The position numbers and the translations under genes were made by a program. From Laburnicola sp. R22_1 (taxonomy: Eukaryota; Ascomycota; Dothideomycetes; Pleosporales; Didymosphaeriaceae): a DNA stretch of 64,000 bases. The stretch covers positions 1,364,001-1,428,000 of the forward strand of contig JACONQ010000005.1 of the NCBI GenBank assembly GCA_014281115.1, given 5' to 3'. Numbering within the stretch: the first letter of the stretch is position 1; every line of letters begins with the position of its first letter. The notes beneath the pieces are model-generated. The model made no database searches. It was not told where the DNA came from and was given only the letters and a program-made list of their open reading frames with translations. Below are positions 10,459 through 23,112 of the stretch, piece by piece.

Positions 10459-12413
10459 TCACAACGACGCCCTCTCCCGACCCATCTTCTTCCCCGTCAC
10501 AACACCAAAATACCCATTCAACGCCTCACACGTCCCCGCGCCCTCCTCCAACCTCACCACAGCGCCAACATACCCATCCGGCCTTACAACAACAACACCG
10601 CCCTTCTCCTCGTCCAGCCCCATCTTCGCATGCGCCGCGGCCTTCGCCTCGGGCACCCGCTGATCCCACACATCGTCGGCGTACACGTGGTCTCTGTACC
10701 GCGCAAATACCTCCGGCAGCATACCGTCGATGTCGATGTCTGAGCGCGGGGCATTGAAAATGGTACACAGGGAGAGGAAATCGCTATGTGGATTGTGCTT
10801 CTCGTGGTAGCGATCTACCGCCATATCTTTGTGCGCGAACGTCTCGTAGAAAGACGTCGGTGTTGCCATGTTCGAAGCGAGATCGCGGAGCGCGGCGACT
10901 GAGCGACGCGGGTTCCCGGCGAAGATGTACAAGCGGTAGGAGCCGTTCATGGGGATCTCCTGCTCGAGGTGGACGACGTTTGCGTCTACGGCGCGGGTGA
11001 CGGTTGCGGGGATGAGGGTGCGGCCTGTGCGGAGGGTTGTGCCTTTTTCGTAGGCGAGCATCAGCGCGTGCTGGGCGGGGTGCGAGGGGCTCCAGTTGAT
11101 GGTGTTGGGGTCGTAGGCTACGCCGTAGCCCGAGGTGAATTCGCAGGCGGCTTTGAAGGTTTTGATGAATTCGTTTTCTTCGGCGGCGGCTTGGGGGGTG
11201 GTGGTGGTGGAGGAGGCGCCCGCGACTTCGCCGGCGGAGGGGATGCGGGTGGAGAAGAGCTTTGCGTAGCGGGCGTCGAAGTCGAGGAGGTTTTCGGCGA
11301 TGAGTTTGCGCTCGGATTCGTAGGTAGAGAGGAGGGAGCGCGGCGCGAAGCCGGATTCTACGTGGTGGATTTTCCAGGCGAGGTTGACGGCGTCGAGGAA
11401 GGCTGTGTTCATGCCCTGGCCTGCTTTGGGCGAGTGTGTGTGGCAGGCGTCGCCGCCCATGAAGACGCGTTCGTCGAGGGTGTAGCGCTCTGCGATGCCT
11501 TGGCCGATAGGGTAGACGGAGTACCACTCGACACGATCCCAAGTGATGGTGTAGGGGCGCAGGATGTCCTTGGCTCGCTGTTGGACTTCTTCTGCAGTTG
11601 CCGTCTTACGGGGATGCCAGTCTTTGTCTGTTGAAGAAGCAATCTGGATGTAGAGACGAACCATGTTGTTCTCACGCGGGATGACCATGATGGAGCCAGC
11701 ATCCGAGTGGATTGTGCATTTCATCTGGCTCATGTTAGAACTGCACCGAACGCTCTGCCCGGAACGAAACATACCTTGATATCAGGAAAATTTGTCCGCA
11801 CAACGCCATCCATAACACCCCAAACATGTGCAATAGGATCCTTGTGCTTGATGCCAATCTTGAGCTGGTCTCTTACAAAACTCCTGGCTCCCTCGCCGCT
11901 GAAGAGGTACTTGGCCCGCACCGTCTCCGAAAGGGTACCATCAACATGCGCAAGCTTCACTTCCACCGGATACGTAGGGTCTGCGCCATCGTTCTTGAAC
12001 CCGGTAATTGTCCACGGCCTCTTAATCCGAGTTCCATGCTTCTCGATATCCTCAATAAAGGTCCTCTCAATCAAGCCCTGGTGCAGCAGTGTCGTAAACG
12101 GATGTCTCGCATCGATAAACTTTGGGCACGAGGCCCAAGTACCGGTCCTGTGGATGCCCTTAGAACCCGGATCCCAGAAAGCGACTTCGTAAACTTTTGC
12201 AGGCTCGTATTCCATAATCTTGCGCTTCAGTCCCATGTTGCGTAATAGGTCTAGCGATCGCGGCTGGATTCCATCTGCGCGTCCGGTCGCTGTGGGCTCG
12301 GCCCGGTTATCGATGTGTTTGACTTTGTATCCCCATCGTACCAGGCAAGTGGAGAGCATCAGACCGACGGGTCCAGCACCGATGATTACAACATCGTACT
12401 TGTCTGTAGCCAT
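10459..12413 (-). CDS. FAD-dependent phenol 2-monooxygenase-type hydroxylase
   Basis: The protein is a class A flavoprotein that should hydroxylate an aromatic ring with NADPH and O2. Exon 1 is 12413-11775 (213 codons) and exon 2 is 11724-10459, separated by a 50-nt GTATGT...CTAAC...CAG intron; the product has 634 residues, normal for phenol-hydroxylase homologues. The Rossmann motif GAGPVGL lies at residues 12-18. The second FAD motif [16 protein letters not shown] lies at about 304-319. A thioredoxin-like C-terminal domain (phenol hydroxylase dimerisation type) covers about 460-634. The DG motif that contacts both cofactors reads GEGARS at 173-178, with Glu where the family usually has Asp. 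The substrate cannot be told from sequence, and no ring-cleavage dioxygenase is adjacent, so it is not in an obvious catabolic cluster. Confidence 0.88.
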
Positions 12414-15400
12414 TTTGCTGTGTCGTCCGATCCGAGGTCAAAGCAAGATGAAAGTAAAGTATATCCAAGTCTATCAATACAAACGCAATATGATAGAGGA
12501 GCCAGCGGAACGTGCGGACGTAGATGGCAGAACACACACGTAGACGACAGAACCGCGCCTAAAGTACGTGGACCAAGACCATACCAAAGAAGCCGAAATC
12601 TCACTTTGATAAGCCGAGACGGACGGTAATGAAGTCGGCGTTCCTGTGCCATGATGCGCTGCGCGGAATAAAGGCCGATATGTGATGCCGCTTCGGTGCG
12701 GTGGAGCGGGGAGAGTTACGGGATAACAAAACGGCAATGGAAATGAACTAAGCGTTCCCCATTTCCGTTAGCGTTGGGGTGGAAGAGGAATGGTACGGTT
12801 CGCTTGACACGCCGAGCATTCCTCCAGCCCTAGAGCTGGCCCCGAGGCGAGGGTCACGTGGAGCGTGGCATCCAGAGATGCTTCATACAAGGCGAGTCAT
12901 CTCCGAACTTTTGCTAATAAACAGACAGCTTTGGACTATGGTTCCGGCTCGGTTTTCGTGGTATTTTCTCGTGGGCGTGTTGGGGTCCCTTCCAAGGTTG
13001 CTCTTCGAAGATGACGACATTCCAACCTTGCGAAGGTTTCGACGAAGTTACCGTGAGAGGTGGCTGAACAGTGGATGCACGACCGGTATATCAATGTCGA
13101 TTAAATGTTATTATTTTACTCGAACATCCATGCCTCTTGTTACAATAGCAACTCTCCAACTACTGTCCAGTTGAGACATCACATCTTCATCTCAGCCAAT
13201 ATCTTCCTACAGCATTCTTACATAACCGCAATTATATTCCCTATCTTCTACATGCACCGACGCTGCTTCTGGCATTCCGCCCATATCGGCAGCTCCTTAA
13301 TACAACAGAAGAATACATGGTGCTTGAAAATTCGAAAATTCGAAACATTTGACGATCCAAACACTAAAACGGCTTCCGTCCCACACACGTTCGAAGCTCC
13401 ACCCCTGCATCCCCTCCAATATAAACATGGTAAGTTCGAACAGCCGTCAGCACTATTTCCCGCGCGTAAAGCCAGCAAATCACAGCTCTCCTAATCAAAG
13501 GCAAACCTAGCAACAAGTCTACACACAACCGGACAAAGCACTCCAGCTACACCATGTCTACCACCTTCACTTTGGTACGCAACTTCGACATCTCCCCAAC
13601 CGCTACACATACAGCTGCAGCACCAAAATCCGAGCATATTCGGCCTTCACATTATCTACCCTGATGTTATGGTGGTAATGTACCTTAAATACTTAACCAC
13701 ACTCCAGAACCATGTTCAACGCAAAACGAAAACAAAGTGAGAACCCATGTAGGACTCCGACACAGTAGTGCACATCCCACGTAAAGTATGTACCCAACCC
13801 AACTAACCCCACCCCACCCAAAGCATCGCGCAAACCCCTCCGATAGACCTACCCAGACACAAGTCCAACCACCTGCATGTCATTAATCATGTGAACCCCC
13901 GAACCTACCAAATACCCGCGCAGATCATCCTTCTCCACGCCTCAATCTCGGCCTCGGCCTCTTCCCCACCTGAACACCACTAATGCACTCCCGCATACGA
14001 CGTGGCTGGCTGGAGCGCACTGCATGTACGTACGGAGCCAGCCGCGGGATGGAATGCATCCTAGGTAGTATCCTAGTTGCCCAGGGCAGCCCTGGAGGCC
14101 CTCCATGCACGTGCCTCGGGAGATCGATGCATGGAGCTAGACAGGCAGGGGGGTCGCTGTGGCCACTCCGAGGACGAGGCTGGGGGAGGGAGGGATTCGC
14201 GATGTCGTGCTCACTGTCGTGTATGCGGGCCGAGATGATGCGCCCGATGGCGTGTCTTCGCGTGGCCTGATTCCAGTTCCGAGTAGCGCACGCGCTGAGC
14301 TGGCCCATCCGACGACACGATGTCCAGCATCTGTGCCGCGCGCTCCGCACGTCTTCCTTCCCGCTCCCCGCTGGCTTAAACCACGAACCAGTGATCCGTG
14401 CCCTAGACGGAGACGTCATCAGCTTACCATGTTGTCTCATTCAAGATTGACAGTAACTGTTGTATCCGCGAGAGCTGCATTGGATATCCGCGCTTCTTGG
14501 CGGCCGAATTTCAATCAGGAAGCGCATTTCATTGTGCACTCGGGGTAATAAACGCAGTGCCACCGAGCGCTGCTTCTCCGGAATGAACTGCAGTTCAAAC
14601 GAAGCAGCTGCCCTTCCCTATATGCAATTGGTGGGATTGGCAGCCACAAACGCCTAATATGCAGGTCACGTATTGAGTGGCTGCTTGGCGTCTCTAAAGC
14701 TCGTTTCGATTGACAGGTCGCACATGAACGGCTTCCTCTTCTGATCGCCAGCTGCGGTCTCTTTTGATGGAGTCCTGCGAAGCAGCGCATGCGAAATGCA
14801 GACGTGTTGTGCCTGAGCAAATGTAGAGATCTCTGCGGCATGGGTGGTTGATGTCTAGTTCCACAGATGTATAACGGTCCCGTATGGGTGCATGGCACCA
14901 TATTCAATACGCTGCTACTACAGATGAGGAAGACGGACAAGTATCCAAGCCAGCGCGGATTACGTGAGGGACACTCACCCAAACGATCAATCATCGTATG
15001 CGTTTCCCGTGCTATCAAACCAATTACAGGCCCCGTGGTTGCAGGTGTGCAGGTGTAGTCGATGTCGCGAGAACAGACTTCACACTGACCAGGATGCCGA
15101 AGGCGGGAAGCAACTCTGCGGCACAGCGACATGAGCAGTTCGCACTAACCATGTAGGGGTGTGGTCCCGGACTTGATTGCGAATTGTTTGTCGCCGTTCC
15201 CGACAGACGCTCTGGACCGAAAATGAATCTATTCGGTGCATAAATGGCGCTTGTTGCGTTGTTCACAAGCCATATACGGATATAAGGTTCTGCGTTTGAG
15301 GCCCGGGGAACTGGAAAATGATCGGCGTAAAGGGCATAATTCTCATGTACGTTATTCTGTAGTTGGACTCCGAAGTGCAAATCATCTGCCCATCTTGGTC

Positions 15401-17275
15401 GCGCAAGCGAGGCTATACGAATACCGGATCAAGTAGAGCGCGTGATGAGCGCCGATCATTTCGCCGATGGTGTTGCTGAGCGGAGGAAAGACGCCAGCAC
15501 GAGCGACGTGCGTTGCCTGTACATGCACATCATATTCCATTGATTATTGTGGGGAATATGGACTATAGGTTGTCAGCGGGCGTGAGGAGTATCCTTCAAC
15601 CAACCGTCGCTTAGGGATTTTGCGGCTTCTGATGGGTGTGTGGCCCTCTGCGCCATGGCTGTCTGCATCGGCAGCCATCTTCCCGCACCCACAGCGCATT
15701 ACAGCGGTTAATGCTGCCGTCGTCATCGACTCGGTGTGGTAGGTAAGCTTACGAGCTGCGTATTGCGCGGGACTGTTGGCTCTCGTTGAAATATGGGCTG
15801 CAACTACTGTCTTCCCAGGCTTTTGGCAGCCGCAGAGCCTTTTTGTCGCCCTGTCGGAGTTTTGTTAAAGTGATGCGCATGAAGGTTCGTTGTAATCTTT
15901 AAGCTAGCCATTATTCTTCTTTTGGTACCGACTTCCTAAACTCAGGGCTCGTGATGCCTCATGCCACTTTGCGAGGCACACAAGGCCGCAGCTCGTCACG
16001 GATGACTATGACGGCCTTCACCATAGCTTCTTCCTCCTGCGGCCGAGCAAGTGCCAACGGAACAACGACGGCCATGGTTAAGGGGCAGTGTAAGCATGTA
16101 AGGGTGCCGACCGTTAGTCGGCGTCTGATCAGAGGAATCCAAAATCGGTCCAGCCTTCCGAAAAGCCATCCGGCTTCTCCTTTTTTCCCTAATCCGCCTC
16201 ACAGGAATCTGCTACTCGGTATAGATCGGTGACCTCGACATCGCTTTGCTGCGGCCTGGCCTTGAACCGGAGAATCGGGATTGTCGATGGGGCCGATGAG
16301 GCTCTTACCAGCGTATAGGAAGCTGATGTTGGAATGACGATATCGACCGTTACCGCCCATACGGCATGGACGAACACATATCGAGACGTGCTAGGCTTAG
16401 TCGTATTCAGTAAAAGCCTGGCTGAACACGTAGCAAGGCGGAAAGGTCGATGGTATGATCCTGATGTGGGCCGTCCTCCCCTCCATCCCCGACTAGCCCG
16501 AGCATGGGCTAGTGACAGCGTTGAGTCAACCAGAGCCTAAGTACACAGCAACGTGACGGCAGCTTCACCGCCATCTGCTCTTTCGAACGACTCCGCGTTG
16601 CCAATCACTATCTCTACTGCGGTGTGCTCCGCCTCATTGTTGTAAAGCACAAGCTGCTTCGAGTCCTCCTTTACTCGTACGTCGCAACGATCTGATCCTG
16701 GTTACAACGGTTGTCCTTGGCAGATAGTCACCGCATTTTCGCACTTGGTGGTGTCGTCTTAGGAAAGTGAGGCATCTTCTACCATACTGTTGTTGCGTAT
16801 GATTATATTCGAAGCGGAGGATCGTACATAACGCAGCGAGCGCCTCTCGGGAACAGAGCCGCATCTCGTAAGCGGGCAGACACCCGCCTTCGTATTCGTC
16901 CTGTCTGTTTCCCATCGGCAGCGGCAACTGCAAAGCAGCAGTGTCACCTGGTCCGTACTTGTCGGTTTCCTCTTGAATTGGTGCTGTTGACGAAGTTTAT
17001 CTTGGCGTGTTGTGCTCAGCCTAGTCGACAGCCAGCACATACGTCCCTCGACGTCGTTCCCACCTCTCGCTGCGAGTCCGGCACCGCCTATCCTTTCCAG
17101 CTCCTCTTATATCGCTCTTCTACACCCTCGCCTGCGCTGATCGTCGGTCCCTCTAGGATACGTCTGTGTGTCGAGTCTTTGTCCGGTGTACGTGCGCCTT
17201 GTACCACTCAGAGTCCTGAAGCCACCGAAAGAAAAACGCCAAAACGTCGAAGCGGCCCAGCTCTTGACAGTCACC
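12414..17275. other. Long gene-poor stretch
   Basis: Most of this 4.9 kb holds no gene I can support. About 13500-13900 is A/C-rich and non-coding in character. One minus-strand frame at about 15430-15160 has a protein-like composition and is preceded by a short frame with an ATG at 15540, so a small spliced gene is possible there, but I could not build a complete model. The last 2 kb may be the upstream region of the C2H2 gene at 17276. Confidence 0.45.
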
Positions 17276-18600
17276 ATGGCCAGTCGCGCCTTTTACATAC
17301 GTCGCGACATGGACGCAACGCTCCAGGGGACCCGAGACCTACCGCCGCAGCCATTGGAGGCGAGGTGTCCACCTGCCTATCCATCGCCCATTTCGTCGCC
17401 ACCATCATCCCAAAAGCAGGCAAACAACGTTGCGACGCGACAGGATGAGTGCGGCCACTCAACTTTGCCGTACGGAACCGGGCCTCATGGTCATGTTGAT
17501 CCAGCAACATCTTTAGGATCTAGGTCGTTCGAAGGATCCGACTGTACAGTACACCAAGATCGCACAAGCAGGCCCACACCGAATACCTGTCTGCTAGACC
17601 CGAATGCATCGCGCAGCTCGTATTCCTTTGGTCCAGGATTCCCTCGAACGGGTTACTCCAACGGGGATCGCGAACCGTCTCCGTTGAATCTTGAAGCACC
17701 GGCCTCACAACACAGTCCACAAAGCCTGATGGAAGAGACTCACCATCTTAGCCCATGGTGGAGTGGATGGATGGACGCATCGCCAACGAGCCCACATGCT
17801 GTGGGTGAATGCTCCCGTGAAGCGCCAGCGTCACAAATGAATACCAGAGATCAAGCGTACCTATTTCCCTCTTCAGTCGGGCATGGCCCCTCTCGAGAAA
17901 ATCACTTGGGGTTGGATCACACGCTGGGCAACGACCCGTACGCCGCTTCATTGGGTCGGATTCGCCTTACGCCTAGCTCTTCTACAACGACCGAAAGAGG
18001 GTCCTTGAACAGCATGACTGCACAGGAGGATTTGCGAGAACCACGGTGCATCCCAGTACGGTTCGGACCTTCTGCAGTATATGCGTATCCCTTTCCTCAG
18101 GTCCAGGCCAGTGCTCCAGCAGGGCGGTCCATTTGTAGAGTACCGGATGAATTAGGCTCCTACAGTCCACACCAGACTCGGCACATGTTCGGTGCCTATG
18201 GCCAGTGAGTATTTATGCCGGGCAGCAGCCGCTGGGTTTTTCGTGAAAATACTAAAGGAGTCATAGATCGTCGAGTCCGTGCGGAAGCAATCTGATGGTC
18301 CCTTCCGCCCAGGCACCTGGATGTCTTTCACCGTCGCCCACTCCTTCCAGCGAAAGCGCGACATCACCTCCTTCGACACCCGTGCTATGCAATTTCTGCG
18401 GCAAAAAGTTCCACGGAGATTACCGAAGAGGTAACTTGGCCAGACACCTACGACAGAAGCATGGCGACACCGAGCAGGTCTATGAATGCGAGGAACCTGG
18501 CTGTCCCCAAAAGTTCAAGCGACAGGACGCCCGTCTCAAGCATTACAGGAAACATCATGCTTGGCTCGCACCCAGCCCGATGTTGCCTCGAAAATTATGA
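17276..18600 (+). CDS. C2H2 zinc-finger protein, probable transcription factor
   Basis: Two exons, 17276-18204 and 18267-18600, are joined across a 62-nt GTGAGT...ATAG intron in phase, encoding 420 residues. The ATG at 17276 has a strong context (TCACCATGGC). The first 330 residues are rich in Pro, Ser, Thr and Gly without a recognised domain. Two C2H2 fingers lie near the C-terminus. The first begins CNFCGKKF and ends RHLRQKH. The second begins CEEPGCPQKF and ends KHYRKHH. The pairing resembles fungal regulators with a terminal finger pair. The intron separates the low-complexity region from the finger exon, so intron retention would give a protein without fingers. Targets are unknown. The gene stands alone between two multi-kilobase non-coding flanks. 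Confidence 0.8.
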
Positions 18601-19773
18601 TCTTGGCCATATACCCTGACATCCCTGGCAATTCCACCTCTTGCCTTCCACTGAGATCAACCTGATGGCCAGACAAACGAATTCGACAGAGCGGAAGCTG
18701 TATGGTCGAAGGATAAGAGGCGTCAAATGGGAGCCCGATGAACGAAGGTAAATAGGACGACGAGTGGGGGTATTTGGCCTCATGTCGAGCAACACCGTCC
18801 GCTTTCTATATAGCTCTTTCTCTATGACCGCGCTGTCCCATATAGAAAGTCTTCTGGACAATCTACTACACAGTTCTGTTATCTTCCTTGTTTCCTTGTG
18901 TCGGCGTAGCAGAGCGTCCGAGTTCTTTGTACGCCTCGACGACCATCATGTCCGTATAGGGGTCGTGCAGGGGCCGGCAGCGGCGATGATCCACGCCGGT
19001 ATTGTTCGTTCCATCTATTTCTATCTAGCGATATTTGCATTTCTGGCGTTGGCGTAAGCACTTCGGTAGGCGCTTTCTCGGTACGAGGCGAGCGTATGCT
19101 ACGGCAAGAGGAACGTTGTTGCTACACGGGTGTGGACGGAGGGCAGAGCAGGCCGAAAATGAAGCTGGGCCCTGGGACTGTACAAGCGCGAATGCAATTA
19201 GGTTTCCTGTCAAGAGCTATTTCTGGCATGGCGGTGACTGTCGATGCTAGAGGAGCGATGTTGGAACTGAGGTTGAGCTAAGCAGCAAGCTCGACCGGGG
19301 AACCGCACCGCCAGACCGCCAGATGACGCTTTAACCCTCTTGGCCTCGACGAGTGGGTCCCGTCCTACGGTCTGAATCATGGTCCAACGTCCTGTCCGAC
19401 CCGAAGTGCTGCCATCAGCATCTCCAAACCTTTATCGTCGTCGTCTCAACATCTCCTGTTGCACGCTCTCGCTTCGGTCCGGTGACGCCCTGAGGTTAGG
19501 TATGGTCAAAGCTCGACGGGCACGAAAAGGTCTGAGAACTCTCGAGCACGAACGAGGGGCGACTGTGCGACAGCAGGTTGGTACACTGTGGTGTGTTCGG
19601 ATAATCAGTCTCCGGTATCAGCCATCGAGTTTCGTTTCGCTCCTGTGGTTTGGCCAGGAAAGCACAAGGGCACAGACCCCTACGGAAACGGGACGAGCGG
19701 GACAGAACGGACGATGAGTCCCAAAGGCGATACCATGTCTAGAGATGATATGCTGTGTGTAGTTAACGGAGAG

Positions 19774-19816
19774 AAGGTTGCTGGCAATGAAAGGTTGCTG
19801 GCAATGAAAGGTTGCT
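19774..19816. repeat. 17-bp tandem repeat, about 2.5 copies
   Basis: The unit AAGGTTGCTGGCAATGA occurs twice head to tail, followed by a partial third copy. It lies in a non-coding region. No function is evident. Confidence 0.8.
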
Positions 19817-20000
19817 CCTGCCTGGCTCCAATAATGAGGCGAGTGGCAAAAGGAGGTGGCGAGGCGCGAATAGAGTAAGTACACGCGATAGATATGAACC
19901 AATATCTCATTCCTTTTCCCATATTCTCGTCTCTTCGGTGAATTTTCTGTATCAGCTCGATGGAAGTGTGTGCGAGTTGTGCTGTGATCCCAGCAAGCAT

Positions 20001-20028
20001 ACCCTAGGGACACCCTAGGGACACCCTG
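20001..20028. repeat. 11-bp tandem repeat, about 2.5 copies
   Basis: The unit ACCCTAGGGAC is repeated head to tail and contains the palindrome CCCTAGGG. It lies in a non-coding region, and no function can be assigned. Confidence 0.75.
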
Positions 20029-21644
20029 TCAAGCACTCACATGTCGACAAAACAGGTAACGTCCAGGCTCGAGAGGTTTTAAGCCTTTCCAGACAGTCAT
20101 AATATGACTAGACGTCTCTTTAACTATGTCACGAGGACCACTAGATGACTGCTCAGCTGCAAGAGACACCGCATCCCCTTGCGGCAGCCCCAACATATGC
20201 TGCATTGCCCAACGCGTACAACTATCCATTTCGCATCGTTTCTCCCACTACCTAGATCTTACATGCATGATGCACATCATTATTGCGCGCATGGACGCTT
20301 CTACGTTCTCTAGCTGGAACCCAAGACATAGCAGAGCCACACCGATGACGAATCCCCAAGAGTTATTTATTCATTCATACACTATACCCGTTCACGATCA
20401 ACTCAACCTCTCAGATCATGAGACAAGCGTTATAATGCGGAACACTACACTCTGGAGGATTCTCTCGCACGATAAAACACCCTTGATGTCTCTTGAAAAA
20501 TTAACCTGCGCTGACGCCACCTTCAAGTCCGCCACAACCGGAGGTACTTGAAAGATTTACCCTCTCAAATCTAGAACCGATACCCAATGACTTCAAAAAA
20601 AGACATCGCCTCCATTGCTCGACGCATGCTAAGCATGGGCGTCGCTTTTGATGATCGACACCTACCAAGGGTGGTCGTCCTTGAGACACATGCAGCTGCA
20701 GCTCACATGCAAGCTGACCCTCGCCAGCGAGATTCCCAGCGCCATCGAACTTATAAAGCAGCCGAGCCAGCCAACAGCCGAAGCATCACCACTCGAAAAG
20801 CGACAGCTCACAGCAAACAGCTCACCTGCCCACCTCTCTCGCCCTTCTGACTCATCTAGCTCTATTTCGCTCACATCTCACGATCAGACCAGATCACTCG
20901 ACACGAAGCGGTCAAACATGAAGGGAAATGCCCTACCCAAAGCTCAGCTCCGGACAGCTCTACCGGTCAAATGGCTATGCTTCGCCGCGTCCTTCGAGCC
21001 CGACCCTTTTTTACAGTTTGAAGGCTTGCATAGTATCTGCAGCTCTTTCAACCTTCCCGCTGTTCCGATGCACGGCTACCTAGCGCATTTGCTGCATGCG
21101 GATTCTATGGGCTTGATTTTACGTCGAAGGACCTTTCGCGCCCTACCCGGTATGCGAGTTCTGACGCCACTTCCTGCCCGATCGTCCTCTTCATTGTCGT
21201 GATTCCAGCTCTCCAATATGGAATCGCATCGCCTTCGCCATGATTGGAGTTTTGATCTCAGAACGTCTATGTGTTCCTGCATGAACACCCGACGGACGCC
21301 CTGGGGGTCAGCTTCACAAGTGCCCAAGCCAATATTTGCGCGCATTTTGATTAAATGTAGGCCTCGTGATGCCTATGTCGAACCCAAGTCGCCGACCACA
21401 ATTTTTGAACGCCCCAGAACATCTCATCCTCCATGTGAACGTCAGTATAAGCTTTCCTGTCGGTATTATAATAAAACGTGGCACGGGGCCACGTATGTCA
21501 GACTCAGCTCTATCGTGTTACACGGCACGATCATGAACCTCTTCCAACTGAACACCGTGCTCCCCCTTTCGCTGTTAGCACCCATGGGACTATTATATCC
21601 GTCTCAATTCCTCACCTCGACCGACAATACTCTTGTGTATACAT

Positions 21645-22900
21645 TCAACGACCCAGACGTCCGGTGTTGGTCCTGTTATCCCTCCTAGAATTGCCTCCTC
21701 CAACCCCATAGCTCATGTTGCGTGAGCCGACATCGCCTACGACCGACTGCCGCGCCATGGGCGAGGCTCGATACGACGGACCGACGTCAGCGTTCAAAAA
21801 GGCGTTCTGACGCGTGCCGCCCAAGACGGGCAAACCGCTTCGATTTCCTTGGACTTGCCCGGGCGTGCCAACGGGGGCTGATTCTGATGCACCAGTTAGT
21901 TGTACGCAAGAGAGCAAGAGTTTGGCGTGGCCGTGGAAACCTTACGGCCAGTGTGCATTCTGTTGCCAAATCTCCGCCCCAGCGTTTGAGGATTCCACTG
22001 TGAACCCAGCCCGACGCCGCCTCTCTGCTGACCATTACTGCCTGAGCTGCCACTTATAGCGCGGTTATGTGGTCGGCCACCATCACGTTGTTCACTCGGG
22101 CCGAATTGACTGAGGTTCGCGGCGCCTGAACGCGCGCCCGGGAGTCTGTCAACGAAACGGTCGCCTCGGGCTGTGTGCATGGCGAACTCGGCTTCATTTC
22201 CGGCAGCATTGGCAACGTGGGTCGCCATGACTTGAGCTTTGAGCGACTGGTACATCTTTTGGATCTGCTGCTGAGCCCTGCACTTTTCTTTGAACGCGCC
22301 AGATAGTTCGGCATTTTTCTGTTCGAGGGACTCCTGTTCATCTTGCATTGCTTAACATCGAGTCAGTGGTTGCCTGATCGCAGGGTCTATTGCCAGTCTA
22401 CCAACCCTGTATCTTCTCATGTAGCGTCTTGATACGACCGTTGGCTTCAAGTATGAGCTCGTCCAGACTCTGCTCTAGGTTCGCCTTTTTCTCGGCCAAG
22501 GATTTCGCCCGATGCTCTTGGTAGATGACCTCTTGCGACGCTTGATAACTATAGAATGCCAGCCCTCTACTGGCACACTCCATAATAATCGTCGGACTGA
22601 GTCCGCTCAGCACGCTTGTTTTGTAGTCCTCCGCAGGATTGAGCAAGGCTACAACGACATCGTCAGGATTGGTGAGCTGGGCCTGACAGACTGGACATAT
22701 CCTGTTTCCGTTGGATGACCGTGAAAGCCCTGTCGTATCGGCGCACCGTATGCAGAAGATGTGACTTGCATTCTGAGTCAGTGGTGGATGTGGAAAGCGC
22801 GGAGCAAGGTCAATGCGACTCACCTGCAGGTAGTCACCACAGCTCGGTCGTGAGGCTGGGCGCGGCAGTCCAGGATATTGCACCTCGGGACGAAATCCAT
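21645..22900 (-). CDS. HEI10: HEI10/CCNB1IP1-like RING E3 ligase (meiotic crossover factor)
   Basis: HEI10-family proteins load on meiotic chromosome axes and designate crossovers as E3-like SUMO/ubiquitin ligases. Four exons fit in phase: 22900-22824, 22764-22406, 22350-21946 and 21883-21645, giving 359 residues. The RING is formed only when exon 1 joins 22764: C7, C12, C25, H27, C30, C33, C49 and C52 are then in place (TTCSHIFCIRC, then CPVCQAQL). An acceptor-like AG 8 nt upstream would shift the frame and destroy the RING. The family block LLNPAEDYKTSVL...LSPTIIMECASRGLAFYSYQ follows, then a coiled coil at about residues 115-195 (EKKANLEQSLDELI), then a Gly/Ser/Arg-rich tail as in other fungal homologues. 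Introns are 59, 55 and 62 nt. Expression would be expected mainly in meiosis; the sequence does not show this. Confidence 0.9.
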
Positions 22901-23112
22901 GTTAAGGCGGGTGCGGGGAGAAGAGGTGAGGTGTAATAGAGCAAAGTGAAGAAGTTGCACTCCCAGCGAGCCGGAAAGCGCGCAGCACCTATGCATTGAG
23001 AGGAAGGTACGATGACCTATAGCTCACCAGTCTCCAGCATGCAGCACGAGCCTGAATCATTTTACACCATGCCATGGTTTTGATCAAAGGGTGGTCTTCG
23101 TTATGTCTTTCT

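Larger units (their letters stand above)
18601..21644. other. Gene-poor stretch with small tandem repeats
   Basis: No open frame here resembles a known family. The longest, on the plus strand at 20648-21202, has no recognisable domain or splice support. Two small tandem repeats are annotated separately. Confidence 0.5.

Noticed and set aside
10784..11634. Long frames of low complexity on both strands of the flavoprotein gene
   Set aside because: These are Arg/His- or Gly/Glu-rich shadows caused by strong third-position GC bias of the real gene.
10459..18600. A catabolic or metabolite gene cluster around the flavoprotein
   Set aside because: No dioxygenase, transporter, synthase or other pathway enzyme is adjacent; the nearest neighbours are MED19 and a distant zinc-finger gene.
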